64,000 nucleotides of DNA from Tessaracoccus sp. OH4464_COT-324 (GTDB taxonomy: Bacteria > Actinomycetota > Actinomycetes > Propionibacteriales > Propionibacteriaceae), in contig NZ_RQYZ01000004.1 in assembly GCF_003932855.1 (NCBI RefSeq), positions 62,001 through 126,000 on the forward strand, in the 5' to 3' direction. Each line of letters begins with the position of its first letter. Within the stretch, counting starts at the first letter, position 1. The notes under the pieces are model-generated. The model made no database searches and had not been told where the DNA came from. It was given only the letters and a program-made list of their open reading frames with translations. This document shows positions 24,614 through 33,684 of the stretch, piece by piece. A program made the translations under genes and the position numbers.

Positions 24614-26137
24614 TCAGGCCAGCTCTCCCGCCTCGGCCAGCAGCTCCCCGCTCTCCAGCAGACGCACCGCGGCCTCGATGTCGGGCGCGAGGAAGCGATC
24701 CGGCCCAGGGCCGCCGACGTGCTCGCGCAGTTTGGCGATCACCCGGCTCGCGGGTTCGGAGGGCTGGAGCGGGGCGCGCAGGTCGATGGCGCGGGCCGCG
24801 GCCAGCAGCTCGATGGCGAGCACCCGTCGGAGCGCATCGACGCTGGTGCGCAGCTTCCGGGCCGCATGCCAGCCGAGCGAAACGTGGTCCTCTTGCATCG
24901 CCGAACTCGGGATGGAGTCGGCCGACGCGGGCACCGCTAGGCGTTTCATCTCCGCGACGAGCCCCGCCTGGGTGTATTGCGCGATCATGAAACCAGAATC
25001 GACGCCCGGATCGTCGGCGAGGAAGGGCGGCAGGCCGTGCGAGCGGTTCTTGTCGAGCATCCGGTCGGTGCGCCGCTCCGCGATGCTCGCCAGGTCGGCC
25101 GCGACGACGGCCAGGAAGTCCAGCACATAGGCCACCGGCGCGCCGTGAAAGTTGCCGTTCGAGGTGATGGTGCCGTCGCGCAGCACCACGGGGTTGTCGA
25201 TCGCCGCGGCCAGCTCCCGCTCCGCCACCGAACGGGCGTGCCCGATGGTGTCGCGCACGCCGCCCGCCACCTGCGGCGCGCACCTGAGCGAGTAGGCGTC
25301 CTGCACCCGCGAGCCCTCGCGCGCCACGTCGGCGATGATCTCGCTGCCCGCGAGCAGCCGGTAGATGTTCGCCGCCGACGCTGCCTGCCCGGGATGCGGC
25401 CTGAGCGGCAGGTGCAGCTGGGGTGCGAAGACGGTGTCGCGGCCGCGCAGGCCCTGAACGGTGAGCGAGCAGGTGAGGTCGGCGACGCGCACCAGCTCAT
25501 CGAGATCCGCCAGCGCCAGCACCAGCATGCCGAGCATCCCGTCGGTGCCGTTGATCAGCGCCAGCCCCTCCTTCTCCGCCAGCTCGACGGGAGCGATGTC
25601 CGCCTCGGCGAGCAACTCCGGCACGGGGCGTTCAACGCCGGCTGCGTCCCGGGCGCGCCCCTCACCCATCAGCACCAGCGCGCAGTGGCTGAGCGGCGCG
25701 AGGTCGCCCGAGCAGCCCAGCGAGCCGTACTCGTGCACGATCGGGGTGATGCCTGCGTTCAGCAGGCCCAGGTAAGACTCCACCACCTCCACGCGCACCC
25801 CCGTGTAGCCGCTGGCCAGGGTGCGGGCACGCAGGAACATCAACGCCCGCACCACCTCGCGCTCCACCTCCGGCCCGGTGCCTGCGGCATGGCTGCGGAT
25901 TAGCGAGCGCTGCAGCTGGGCGCGCATCTCTGCGGGGATGGCGGTATCGGCAAGCGCGCCGAAACCCGTCGATACCCCGTACACGGGAGTTGCCCCGTGA
26001 GCCAGGGCGTCGACGTGGGAGCGCACCCGTTCGATCTCCGCGCGCGCCTCGGCGGACAGCTCGACGCGCTCGCCGTGCCGGGCGACAGCCAGCACGTCAG
26101 AGCAGGTGACGGGGTGCGGGGAAAGGGTGACGGTCAT
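24614..26137 (-). CDS. hutH: Histidine ammonia-lyase
   Basis: 507 residues. It deaminates L-histidine to urocanate, the first step of histidine catabolism. The MIO-forming tripeptide is Cys142-Ser143-Gly144 in GSLGCSGDLAPLSH, with Ser143 at the canonical number; Cys replaces the more familiar Ala. YGVSTGFGALA, NGTDGMLGML, SGFMIAQYTQAGLVAE and the MQEDHVSLGWHAARK region are all present. The ATG at 26137 is preceded by AGGAACCCA. It is the last gene of the minus-strand hutU-hutI-hutH operon, 7 bp after hutI. Confidence 0.97.
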   Translation of the reverse strand: MTVTLSPHPVTCSDVLAVARHGERVELSAEARAEIERVRSHVDALAHGATPVYGVSTGFGALADTAIPAEMRAQLQRSLIRSHAAGTGPEVEREVVRALMFLRARTLASGYTGVRVEVVESYLGLLNAGITPIVHEYGSLGCSGDLAPLSHCALVLMGEGRARDAAGVERPVPELLAEADIAPVELAEKEGLALINGTDGMLGMLVLALADLDELVRVADLTCSLTVQGLRGRDTVFAPQLHLPLRPHPGQAASAANIYRLLAGSEIIADVAREGSRVQDAYSLRCAPQVAGGVRDTIGHARSVAERELAAAIDNPVVLRDGTITSNGNFHGAPVAYVLDFLAVVAADLASIAERRTDRMLDKNRSHGLPPFLADDPGVDSGFMIAQYTQAGLVAEMKRLAVPASADSIPSSAMQEDHVSLGWHAARKLRTSVDALRRVLAIELLAAARAIDLRAPLQPSEPASRVIAKLREHVGGPGPDRFLAPDIEAAVRLLESGELLAEAGELA

Positions 26138-26144
26138 TGGGTTC

Positions 26145-27287
26145 CTAAACAATTCGGTTTCCGGCGCGCCACACCTGGTGGGTGAGGGGCATTCCCGGAC
26201 GGTATGCGAGATGGATAGCGGCGGGCGCGTCGAGGACGTGCAGGTCGGCGCGCGCCCCCACCCCCAGGTGCCCGACGTCGGTTCGGCTGAGCGCCCTGGC
26301 CCCGCCGAGCGTCGCGGCGGTGAGGGCCTCCGCAAGCGTCAGGTGCTGCTGCAAGACGGCGGTGCCGACGCAGAAGCTCATGCTGGAGGTGTAGCTGGTG
26401 CCGGGGTTACAGTTCGAGGCGATAGCGACGGTGGCCCCCGCATCCAGCAGCCGCCGCGCGGGCGCGAACCGGACCCGCGTCGACAGGTCACAGGCGGGGA
26501 GAACCGTCGCCACGGTCTCGGACGCGGCCAGGGCCTCGATGTCGTCGTCCGTGAGGTAGTTCACGTGGTCAACGCTCGCCGCGCCCAGTTCGACGGCGAG
26601 CGCCACCCCGCCGGAATGGCCCAGCTGATTGCCGTGCACGCGCAGCCCGAGCCCCGCCGCCCGACCCGCCTCCAGCACCCGGCGCGACTGCTCCGGAGTG
26701 AACGCACCCTGTTCGCAGAACACGTCCAGCCAGCGCACGTGCGGGCGCGCCGCCGCGAGCATCTCGCCCGCCACCAGCTCGGTGTACTCGTCGGCGTCCC
26801 AACCTGCGGGCACCAGGTGCGCGCCCAGGAAAGTCACTTCGTCCACCAGCCCAGCCGCGATGCGCGCTGCACGGGCCTCGTCGACCACGGTCAGCCCGTA
26901 GCCGGTCTTCGTCTCCAGGCAGGTGGTGCCGCCGCGCGCGGCCTCCGCCACCCGCCCGGCCACCAGCCGGGTGAGCCGCTCGTCGGACGCCTCCCGGGTG
27001 GCCGCCGTGGTGAGAGCGATACCGCCCGCGGCGTAGGACTGGCCCGCCATGCGCGCCTCGAACTCGGCTGAGCGGTCGCCGTCGAACACCAGGTGGGTGT
27101 GGGAATCGACCCAGCCGGGCAGCACCGCGCGGCCCCCGACATCCACCAGCTCGTCCGCGACGGGGGCGTCGGCTGCGCGCCCAACCCACGCCACCGTCGG
27201 GCCCTCGACGACGAGCGCGGCGTCGCGCACCGGTTCCCCCGCCATCGTCCACAGCTCGGAGATGCCGGTGATGAGTGTCGCGCGCAT
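26145..27287 (-). CDS. hutI: Imidazolonepropionase
   Basis: 380 residues. It hydrolyses 4-imidazolone-5-propionate to N-formimidoyl-L-glutamate, step three of histidine degradation. Amidohydrolase-superfamily TIM barrel: metal ligands in [14 protein letters not shown], the [12 protein letters not shown] segment, [15 protein letters not shown] with the metal His, and [13 protein letters not shown]. It starts one base into the hutU stop (TGATG) and hutH follows 7 bp after its end. Confidence 0.96.
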   Translation of the reverse strand: MRATLITGISELWTMAGEPVRDAALVVEGPTVAWVGRAADAPVADELVDVGGRAVLPGWVDSHTHLVFDGDRSAEFEARMAGQSYAAGGIALTTAATREASDERLTRLVAGRVAEAARGGTTCLETKTGYGLTVVDEARAARIAAGLVDEVTFLGAHLVPAGWDADEYTELVAGEMLAAARPHVRWLDVFCEQGAFTPEQSRRVLEAGRAAGLGLRVHGNQLGHSGGVALAVELGAASVDHVNYLTDDDIEALAASETVATVLPACDLSTRVRFAPARRLLDAGATVAIASNCNPGTSYTSSMSFCVGTAVLQQHLTLAEALTAATLGGARALSRTDVGHLGVGARADLHVLDAPAAIHLAYRPGMPLTHQVWRAGNRIV

Positions 27288-28957
27288 CAGTCGCGCAGCC
27301 TCGGGCTCATGGGCACGCGCAGCCCCCGCTCGGCCGCTACCTCGGCCGCGCGCGAGTACCCAGCGTCGACGTGCCGGAACACACCGAGCGCCGGGTCGTT
27401 GGTAAGGAGGGCCTTAAGCTTCGCGGCCGCCAGCTCGGTGCCGTCCGCCACCCCCACCTGGCCGGCGTGGATGGACCGGCCGATGCCGACGCCGCCACCG
27501 TGGTGGATCGACACCCAGGTGGCGCCCGAGCTGACCGCCGTCATGGCGTTCAGCAGCGGCCAGTCGGCCACCGCGTCGGTGCCGTCGAGCATGCCCTCGG
27601 TCTCGCGGTAGGGCGAGGCCACCGAGCCGGAATCCAGGTGATCGCGGCCGATGACGATGGGGGCTTTGACTCGCCCGGAGGCCACCAGTTCGTTGAACAG
27701 CAGGCCCGCCTTGTGCCGCTCGCCGTAGCCGAGCCAGCAGATGCGCGCGGGCAGGCCCTCGAACTCGACGTACTCGCCGGCCGCGTCGAGCCAGCGGTGC
27801 AGGTGCTCGTTCTCCGGGAACAGCTCCTTCAGCGCCTCGTCGGTGACGCGGATGTCCTCCGGATCCCCGGAGAGCGCCACCCATCGGAACGGGCCCAGGC
27901 CCTCGCAGAACAGCGGTCGGATGTAGGCGGGCACGAAGCCGGGGAACTCGAACGCGCGCTCGTAGCCGGCCTTGCGGGCCTCGTCACGGATGGAGTTGCC
28001 GTAGTCGAACACCTCGGCGCCCTCGTCGCGGAACTCCACCATCGCCGCCACGTGCCTGGCCATCGACTGCCGCGCGGCCTCGGTGAAGGCCGCCGGATCG
28101 CGCTCGGCTTCGGCGCGCCAGTCGGCGACAGAGATGCCGACGGGCAGGTAGCTGAGCGGATCGTGGGCGGAGGTCTGGTCGGTCACCACGTCGATGCGGA
28201 GTTCGCCTGCGCGCTGGCGGCGCAGGATCTCCGGGAACACCTCGGCGGCATTGCCGACGACGCCCACGCTCAGCGCGCGGCGGGCGGCCTTGGCTTCCTG
28301 GGCGCGGGCGAGGGCGTCGTCGAGCGAGTCCGCCACCTCGTCGAGGTAGCGCTTGGAACGGCGGCGTTCTAGGCGGCTGCGGTCCACGTCGACGATGATG
28401 ACCACCCCGCCGTTCAGGGTGACGGCCAGGGGCTGGGCGCCGCCCATGCCTCCGCAGCCTGCGGTGAGCGTGATGGTGCCGGCGAGGGTGCCGGCGAAGC
28501 GCTTGCGGGCGACGGCGGCGAAGGTTTCGAAGGTGCCCTGCAGGATGCCCTGGGTGGCGATGTAGATCCACGAGCCCGCAGTCATCTGCCCGTACATCAT
28601 GAGCCCTTCAGCTTCAAGCGTGCGGAAGTGCTCCCAGGTGGCCCAGTCGCCGACGAGATTGGAGTTGGCGATGAGGACGCGCGGCGCCCACGTGTTGGTG
28701 CGTACCACGCCCACTGGTTTGCCCGACTGCACGAGCAGCGTCTCGTCCTCTTCGAGGGTCTTCAGGGTCTCGATGATGGCGTCGAAGGCCTCCCAGCTGC
28801 GCGCGGCGCGCCCGGTGCCACCGTAGACGACAAGGTCTTCGGGGCGTTCGGCCACCTCGGGGTCAAGGTTGTTCATCAACATGCGCATGGGCGCCTCGGT
28901 GGCCCAGGACTTCGCGGTCAGTTCGGCGCCCCTCGGCGCGCGGATGGTGCGGGACAT
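27287..28957 (-). CDS. hutU: Urocanate hydratase
   Basis: 556 residues, normal length. It converts urocanate to 4-imidazolone-5-propionate with NAD+ as an electrophilic cofactor. Conserved signatures include [49 protein letters not shown], the Cys-containing [17 protein letters not shown] and [16 protein letters not shown]. The ATG at 28957 follows AGGAGGCGACG. It is the first gene of the hut operon and lies about 100 bp downstream of a perfect palindrome that is a likely operator. Confidence 0.97.
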   Translation of the reverse strand: MSRTIRAPRGAELTAKSWATEAPMRMLMNNLDPEVAERPEDLVVYGGTGRAARSWEAFDAIIETLKTLEEDETLLVQSGKPVGVVRTNTWAPRVLIANSNLVGDWATWEHFRTLEAEGLMMYGQMTAGSWIYIATQGILQGTFETFAAVARKRFAGTLAGTITLTAGCGGMGGAQPLAVTLNGGVVIIVDVDRSRLERRRSKRYLDEVADSLDDALARAQEAKAARRALSVGVVGNAAEVFPEILRRQRAGELRIDVVTDQTSAHDPLSYLPVGISVADWRAEAERDPAAFTEAARQSMARHVAAMVEFRDEGAEVFDYGNSIRDEARKAGYERAFEFPGFVPAYIRPLFCEGLGPFRWVALSGDPEDIRVTDEALKELFPENEHLHRWLDAAGEYVEFEGLPARICWLGYGERHKAGLLFNELVASGRVKAPIVIGRDHLDSGSVASPYRETEGMLDGTDAVADWPLLNAMTAVSSGATWVSIHHGGGVGIGRSIHAGQVGVADGTELAAAKLKALLTNDPALGVFRHVDAGYSRAAEVAAERGLRVPMSPRLRD

Positions 28958-29054
28958 CGTCGCCTCCTGTCGGTCGTTGGAGGATATGCCACCACAGCAC
29001 GGGGTGGGTTGTCGCCGTGGGAACGGCTTTGTCTCGCCGAACGCCCCGAACTCC

Positions 29055-29070
29055 GTCCGGTATACCGGAC
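29055..29070. promoter_or_regulatory. 16-bp perfect palindrome upstream of hutU, candidate IclR operator
   Basis: GTCCGGTATACCGGAC reads identically on both strands and is flanked on both sides by GCCCCGAA (29043-29050 and 29073-29080). It lies between hutU and the IclR-family regulator gene. IclR proteins bind palindromes of about this size, so it is a good candidate site for controlling the hut operon. Confidence 0.65.
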
Positions 29071-29163
29071 ATGCCCCGAAATCTGCGGCGGCAACCCTGT
29101 CGGCTGCGGCACACTGACCGACGGAAGAGGTCCTCGCCCCGGCAGCTCTCCCGAAGCGGCTTC

Positions 29164-29907
29164 TCAAGCGAGCGCTTTGCGCAGCTTCGCGGCGGCCGCC
29201 CGGAGCGGGCCGATGTCGAGGGCGAGCCCTGTGGGGAAGGTCACCGCCACGGCCACGAGCGGCCACCCCGACCGGCCCAACACCGGCACCGCAACCGAGC
29301 TCAGCCCTGGAGTCACCTCGCCGTCCTCGACGGCGTGACCCCGCTCGCGGGTCAGGCGCGCCTCCGCCAGCACCCGCGACGTCGAATAGCCCAGCGCGGC
29401 CGCCCACCCCGGGCGCACCTCCAGTTCCGTGACGCCCGCGTAGAGTGCCCGGAGCTGTGCGGTGGGCAGCGCGCCGAGCAGCGCCCGGCCCGTCGCAGTC
29501 AGGTGGGCGGGCAGTCGCACGCCCACGTCGGTGACCAGCGACGGCCGGTCGGGCGCGCGACACTCGACGACGTAGAGAACGTCCCGGCCGTGCAGCACGG
29601 CCAGGTGCGCAGACTCCCCCACCTGCGCGACGAGCTCGGCTGCCACCCGACGCCCGATGACGGCCAGCGGGCTCTGCCGCTGGTAGGCCAGGCTCAGTTC
29701 GTAGGCGGCGGGGCCCAGGCCGTAGGCCTGCTCCGACCGGTAGTGGATCGCGAACCCGTGCTCAACGAGCGTGGCCAGCAGATCGTAGGTGCTCGACCTC
29801 GCCAGCCCCACCTCCGCCGCGATCCGGCTGGCCGCCACCGGGCGGGTCTGCGCGGCGAGGAAGGTGAGCAGCGCCAGCGTGGCGTCCGCCGCGGGCACCT
29901 TGCCCAT
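29164..29907 (-). CDS. IclR-family transcriptional regulator, probable hut regulator
   Basis: 247 residues. The N-terminal winged helix (residues about 8-65) contains [20 protein letters not shown]. The C-terminal IclR effector domain includes [14 protein letters not shown] and [20 protein letters not shown]. It sits directly upstream of hutU on the same strand and next to hutG, so it very probably senses a histidine-pathway intermediate such as urocanate and controls both transcripts. Many bacteria use the GntR-type HutC instead. The ATG at 29907 has GAAGGGAGGAACGGG upstream; the frame extends further 5' without an RBS. Confidence 0.88.
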   Translation of the reverse strand: MGKVPAADATLALLTFLAAQTRPVAASRIAAEVGLARSSTYDLLATLVEHGFAIHYRSEQAYGLGPAAYELSLAYQRQSPLAVIGRRVAAELVAQVGESAHLAVLHGRDVLYVVECRAPDRPSLVTDVGVRLPAHLTATGRALLGALPTAQLRALYAGVTELEVRPGWAAALGYSTSRVLAEARLTRERGHAVEDGEVTPGLSSVAVPVLGRSGWPLVAVAVTFPTGLALDIGPLRAAAAKLRKALA

Positions 29908-29964
29908 CCCGTTCCTCCCTTCCGTGGTGTGCCTTCGCCCAGGCCGTGTCGTGCAAGCGCTTCC

Positions 29965-29987
29965 CGAGCGGGGAGGCTCCCCGCTCG
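29965..29987. promoter_or_regulatory. GC-rich hairpin/palindrome between the IclR gene and hutG
   Basis: CGAGCGGGGA pairs perfectly with TCCCCGCTCG around a 3-nt loop in the divergent promoter region of the regulator and hutG. It may be a second operator or an RNA structure; the sequence is unrelated to the palindrome at 29055. Confidence 0.35.
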
Positions 29988-30113
29988 ACGCGACGAGCCT
30001 TCGGCCGATCTCTCCCGCGCCGAGGCGCCAGACAGGGTGGCGCGGGCTCCTCACCCCCGCTCAGGAGCGGCCTTGCGGCACACCCTGGAGCCTAGTCGTG
30101 CGACGATGGTTGC

Positions 30114-31040
30114 ATGAGTTGGACCGGAAGATTCGACGGAGAGGGCGCGCAGCACGCGCGCTGGCATCAGCTGATCCGCGCCGAGGTGCCCAACGGGGAA
30201 CACGTCTCGCTGCTGGGTTTCGCCTCGGACGAGGGGGTGCGACGAAACGGGGGCCGCGTCGGCGCCGCGGCCGCCCCGGACGCGCTACGCGGCGCGCTGG
30301 GCTCGATGGCCCTGCACGGCCGCTGGGCGGGCGGCGAGCGAGCGCTGGTGGATTTGGGCACCGTGACGGTGGCGGGCGCGGAGCTCGAAGCAGGCCAGGA
30401 AAGCTGCGGTCAGCTGGTGGCGCGTTCGCTGGCCGCGCCCGGAAACCTGCTCACGGTGGTGTTGGGTGGTGGGCACGAGACGGCGTGGGCGTCGTACCTG
30501 GGGCTCATCGGCTCCGGCCGCATGACCTCCCGACGCTTCGGTGTGCTGAACCTCGACGCCCACTTCGATCTGCGCGACGCGCCTGAACCCACGTCGGGCA
30601 CCCCTTTCCTTCAGATGGCCCGCGCCGAGGAGGCTGCCGGGCGCAAGCTGCACTACGGGGTGCTGGGCATTTCCGAGGCCGCAAACACCGGGGCGCTGTT
30701 CGCCGAGGCGGATCGTCGCGACGTCGATTTCCTCCTGGATCTCGACTGCACGCCCGAGCGCGCGCTGAGTTTCGCGGAGAACTTCGTGGCCGGCGTCGAC
30801 GACGTGTACCTCACCGTGGACCTCGACGTCCTGCCGGCCTGGGCGGCACCCGGGGTGTCCGCGCCGGCGGCTCTCGGCGTCGAGGCGCGATCCGTCCTGC
30901 AGGTGGTGCGGGCGGTGGCTCGCTCAGGGAAGCTCCGGCTGCTGGACGTCGTGGAGCTGAACCCCCGCTTCGACGTGGATGGCCGCACCGCGCGCGCGGC
31001 CGCCCGGATCGTCTCGGAGGCGGTCCACGCGCTCGGCTGA
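30114..31040 (+). CDS. hutG: Formimidoylglutamase
   Basis: 308 residues, arginase/agmatinase fold with two-Mn ligand motifs VLGGGHETAWA, LNLDAHFDLRD and TVDLDVLPAWAAPGVSAP. It hydrolyses N-formimidoyl-L-glutamate to glutamate and formamide, completing the pathway begun by hutHUI. It is transcribed away from the regulator and the hutUIH operon, so the regulon is divergent. No clear Shine-Dalgarno precedes the ATG; a GACGAT hexamer ends 6 nt upstream. It is tightly convergent with the TPM gene (1 bp between stops). Confidence 0.95.
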   Translation: MSWTGRFDGEGAQHARWHQLIRAEVPNGEHVSLLGFASDEGVRRNGGRVGAAAAPDALRGALGSMALHGRWAGGERALVDLGTVTVAGAELEAGQESCGQLVARSLAAPGNLLTVVLGGGHETAWASYLGLIGSGRMTSRRFGVLNLDAHFDLRDAPEPTSGTPFLQMARAEEAAGRKLHYGVLGISEAANTGALFAEADRRDVDFLLDLDCTPERALSFAENFVAGVDDVYLTVDLDVLPAWAAPGVSAPAALGVEARSVLQVVRAVARSGKLRLLDVVELNPRFDVDGRTARAAARIVSEAVHALG

Positions 31041-31041
31041 G

Positions 31042-32364
31042 TCAGAACTTCCCGGAGAAGCTCCCGGAGCTTGAGCTGGAGGAGCCGCTCGACGAGTTGC
31101 TGTTGCCGACGTAGCGGCTGGTCTGCGTCGAGTGGGAGAACTGGTCGCTATGGCTCTTGAGCTGGAAGGTGTCGTCGACGACGTAGTCGTTCGCACTCAC
31201 CAGCTGGCGGGCGGACTTGTGCCGCTTCGTGACGACCACGGTCACGATCAACGCGACAATCGCGGCCAGCGCCAGCGAGATAGCGGCGGCAAGTCCGTAG
31301 TCCTTGCCCTGCCAGATTCTTTTACCATTTTCGTCGAACCTGGCCAACCTGGCGTCGGCGTTTTCCAGATAGACCTGAGAACCGGCCATCCATTGATTAT
31401 CCTTCAGCGGGACTTTCACTTCATGGTAGAGCTCTTCCAGGCCATCTTCACCGCCGACGGATTTGAATGCCTGGCCGGTGGCTGCGAAAGTCAGGTCACG
31501 TGAGTCGACGACGATAACCATTATTATCGCGGAGTTTGTTTTGCGGCGCTGACTGAGCAATTCCTCCGCTTCCTGGCGCGGGGAGGAACCCAGCAGGCTG
31601 GGGCGCATGTGGATGAGCACCTCCGACTTGTTCCGCTCGGAGATCTCCTTCGCGCGCCGCTCCAGTTCGGCCACCTGCTCGCCGGTGAGCAGGCCCGCCT
31701 CATCCACGACGTGCTGCCCGGCGGCGGGCGCTGGTGGCTGAGGAGTCGCTGCGGTCTCGCTGGGCACGGGCGCCTGGCTGGCAGGCGAGGACGCCTCGCT
31801 GGGCGAAGCGGCCGGGGTCTCACCGCCCGGCGGGGCTGGGGCTAGCGGACTCGCGACGTTGGCCAGGTGGGCCAGCACGGTGGCGGCGGCCTGCTGCGAG
31901 AACGAGTCGAGCCCCTCCCCGGCCCAGCCGCTCGCGCTGTCGATCAACTGACCCATGAACTCCTCGGTGAAGTACTTGGTCTCGTTTTTCTCCGGGTAGA
32001 ACCGAACCGCCGCGGGCTCTTTTGCTTCGTCGGAGACGACGAGGATCAAGTCCTCAGTGGTGTTGAGGGTCATCAGCGGCCCGGATTTCGCCCATTCGCT
32101 GGCTGCCGATTCGACCTTGTCGTAGTCGCCCTCGGCATAGATGAGGATTGAGAAGCTGACTCCGTAGCTCGTCGGCAGCGAGTCGAGCAGTTGGTTCACC
32201 TGCCCCTCGGCGACGTCGGAGACCAGGTTGGCAAAGTCGTGCACCCATTGGCCCGCGGCCTTCGCGGTCGGCACGAGCGAGGATGCCACCAGCAGGACCC
32301 CGGCCAGCAGCAGCGCAGCCAGCCGCGCCCAGGATCGCTTCGCGTCCATCAACAGTTTGCTCAC
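31042..32364 (-). CDS. TPM-domain membrane protein (YdjH/YgcG-like)
   Basis: 440 residues. A signal peptide or N-terminal anchor is followed by a first TPM-type domain (VHDFANLVSDVAEGQVNQLL), a Pro/Ala/Ser linker, a second TPM domain (VVDEAGLLTGEQVAELERRA), one membrane segment near residue 360 (AAISLALAAIVALIVTVVV) and a Ser/Gly-rich C-terminus ending SGSFSGKF, as in YgcG proteins. The GTG at 32364 overlaps the TGA of the zinc-ribbon gene (GTGA) and has GGGAG 7 nt upstream, so it is preferred over the ATG at 32349. With its neighbours it resembles the B. subtilis ydjGHI membrane-stress cluster. Confidence 0.78.
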   Translation of the reverse strand: MSKLLMDAKRSWARLAALLLAGVLLVASSLVPTAKAAGQWVHDFANLVSDVAEGQVNQLLDSLPTSYGVSFSILIYAEGDYDKVESAASEWAKSGPLMTLNTTEDLILVVSDEAKEPAAVRFYPEKNETKYFTEEFMGQLIDSASGWAGEGLDSFSQQAAATVLAHLANVASPLAPAPPGGETPAASPSEASSPASQAPVPSETAATPQPPAPAAGQHVVDEAGLLTGEQVAELERRAKEISERNKSEVLIHMRPSLLGSSPRQEAEELLSQRRKTNSAIIMVIVVDSRDLTFAATGQAFKSVGGEDGLEELYHEVKVPLKDNQWMAGSQVYLENADARLARFDENGKRIWQGKDYGLAAAISLALAAIVALIVTVVVTKRHKSARQLVSANDYVVDDTFQLKSHSDQFSHSTQTSRYVGNSNSSSGSSSSSSGSFSGKF

Positions 32365-33503
32365 AGCACTGCTCCCATCACCAAGAGAGTCGGATAGAAG
32401 AGGATCGCCCCGAGAATTATCGTGACCAGGAGAAAGCACAGGGCCTGCTTCCAGAAGACCACGGGGAACTCCCCAGCCACCCGGCCCGTCTGGCCGTTGA
32501 TGGCGAAAGGAAACCGCCGGTCGTGGTAGGCCAGGTTGAGCAGATAGACCGGCAGAAAGACGTACTCCACCACCGCCTTGGAAAACCGCACGTCGGAGTC
32601 ATCGACCTGCACGGTCACGTACCCGTGGATAGTGTCCTCCAGCAGCTCAAGCATCGACTGCCGGATGCGCTCGTTGGCTCGGCCATTGGCCTCTTCGTGG
32701 CCGATATTGTAGGTGTTGGTGGCGTACCCTGCCAGGTAGGCGGTGGCGAACGGTTTGGTGCCGGAGTAGTCGAAGGGCTCGATGGCCTCCGTTCGGGTGG
32801 GGTGGACGTCCTTCGTTCCGGAAACTGGCACGTCCTCGAAGTCCGCCCCGCCCCGGCGGTGCACGTTGTAGTAGTCGGTGCGGGTGTATTCGTAGTCGCC
32901 GGAGCGCCAACTGGTGGTTTTGGTGGCCGTGCAGTTGATGTAGCCCTCCGAGGAGCAGTCGTACAGCCAGTAGGGCAGGTACACGCCGCGGGCGTCGAGC
33001 AGCTTGTGCGCCTTGCGGAAGTCGCCGGGCAGGAACCACAGCCCCTTCGTCTCCGCCTGGAACAGCTCGACCATCTGCTGCGGCGAGATCTGGAACGGGA
33101 TCATCCGGTCGGGCACTCGGGTTCGTTCCAACTGGGAGGGCGCGATGAAGTTGTTGCCGCAGTACGGGCACGCCGACGAGACCAGTTCTGGCGAACCAAC
33201 CACGTCGCCGCCACACGAGTTGCAGGTGAACTTGGCCATCGGCTCGTTGGTGACCTCGTCCAGGTATACGTGCGGCTTTTCCTTCGGCTGCAGCGCCGAC
33301 GACGGCGCATGCTGCCCGGCCGGTTCACCTTGTGCGGGAGTCTGTTGTGCCTGCTGCTGGAACTGCTTGTTGTACTTTTCAACAGTGGCCACGTCGAAAG
33401 TAGACGAGCAATAGCCGCAGGCCATCGCACCAGAGGAGGGGTCAAAACTGATCGGCGCCCCACACGCTGGGCACTTGTATTGCAGATCGCTCACACGGCT
33501 CAC
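32361..33503 (-). CDS. Zinc-ribbon membrane protein (YdjG-like)
   Basis: 380 residues. A TFIIB-type zinc ribbon at the N-terminus (YKCPACGAPISF, MACGYCSSTF), a second CxxC pair (FTCNSCGGDVV, SACPYCGNNF) near residues 90-125, a soluble middle rich in aromatic residues, and a C-terminal membrane segment (WKQALCFLLVTIILGAILFY). B. subtilis YdjG, partner of YdjH and the SPFH protein YdjI in anchoring PspA, has this layout. It is divergent from the SPFH gene and coupled to the TPM gene by a 4-bp overlap. A role in membrane stress is inferred from this context. Confidence 0.75.
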   Translation of the reverse strand: MSRVSDLQYKCPACGAPISFDPSSGAMACGYCSSTFDVATVEKYNKQFQQQAQQTPAQGEPAGQHAPSSALQPKEKPHVYLDEVTNEPMAKFTCNSCGGDVVGSPELVSSACPYCGNNFIAPSQLERTRVPDRMIPFQISPQQMVELFQAETKGLWFLPGDFRKAHKLLDARGVYLPYWLYDCSSEGYINCTATKTTSWRSGDYEYTRTDYYNVHRRGGADFEDVPVSGTKDVHPTRTEAIEPFDYSGTKPFATAYLAGYATNTYNIGHEEANGRANERIRQSMLELLEDTIHGYVTVQVDDSDVRFSKAVVEYVFLPVYLLNLAYHDRRFPFAINGQTGRVAGEFPVVFWKQALCFLLVTIILGAILFYPTLLVMGAVL

Positions 33504-33684
33504 CCCTACAGAAGTTTGCAGTCAGTAGAGCGATTGTAGTTCTCCCCCCGCCCGCAGCAGGCACTTTGAGAAGAACTACCAACGGCTGAGATAAGTTACC
33601 GACTTCCCACCTGTTAGACCCCGGCGTGAGATAATCGGCGTGATTCGACCGTTGACAGCGGCCGACTTCACAAAGGAGCAAAGT

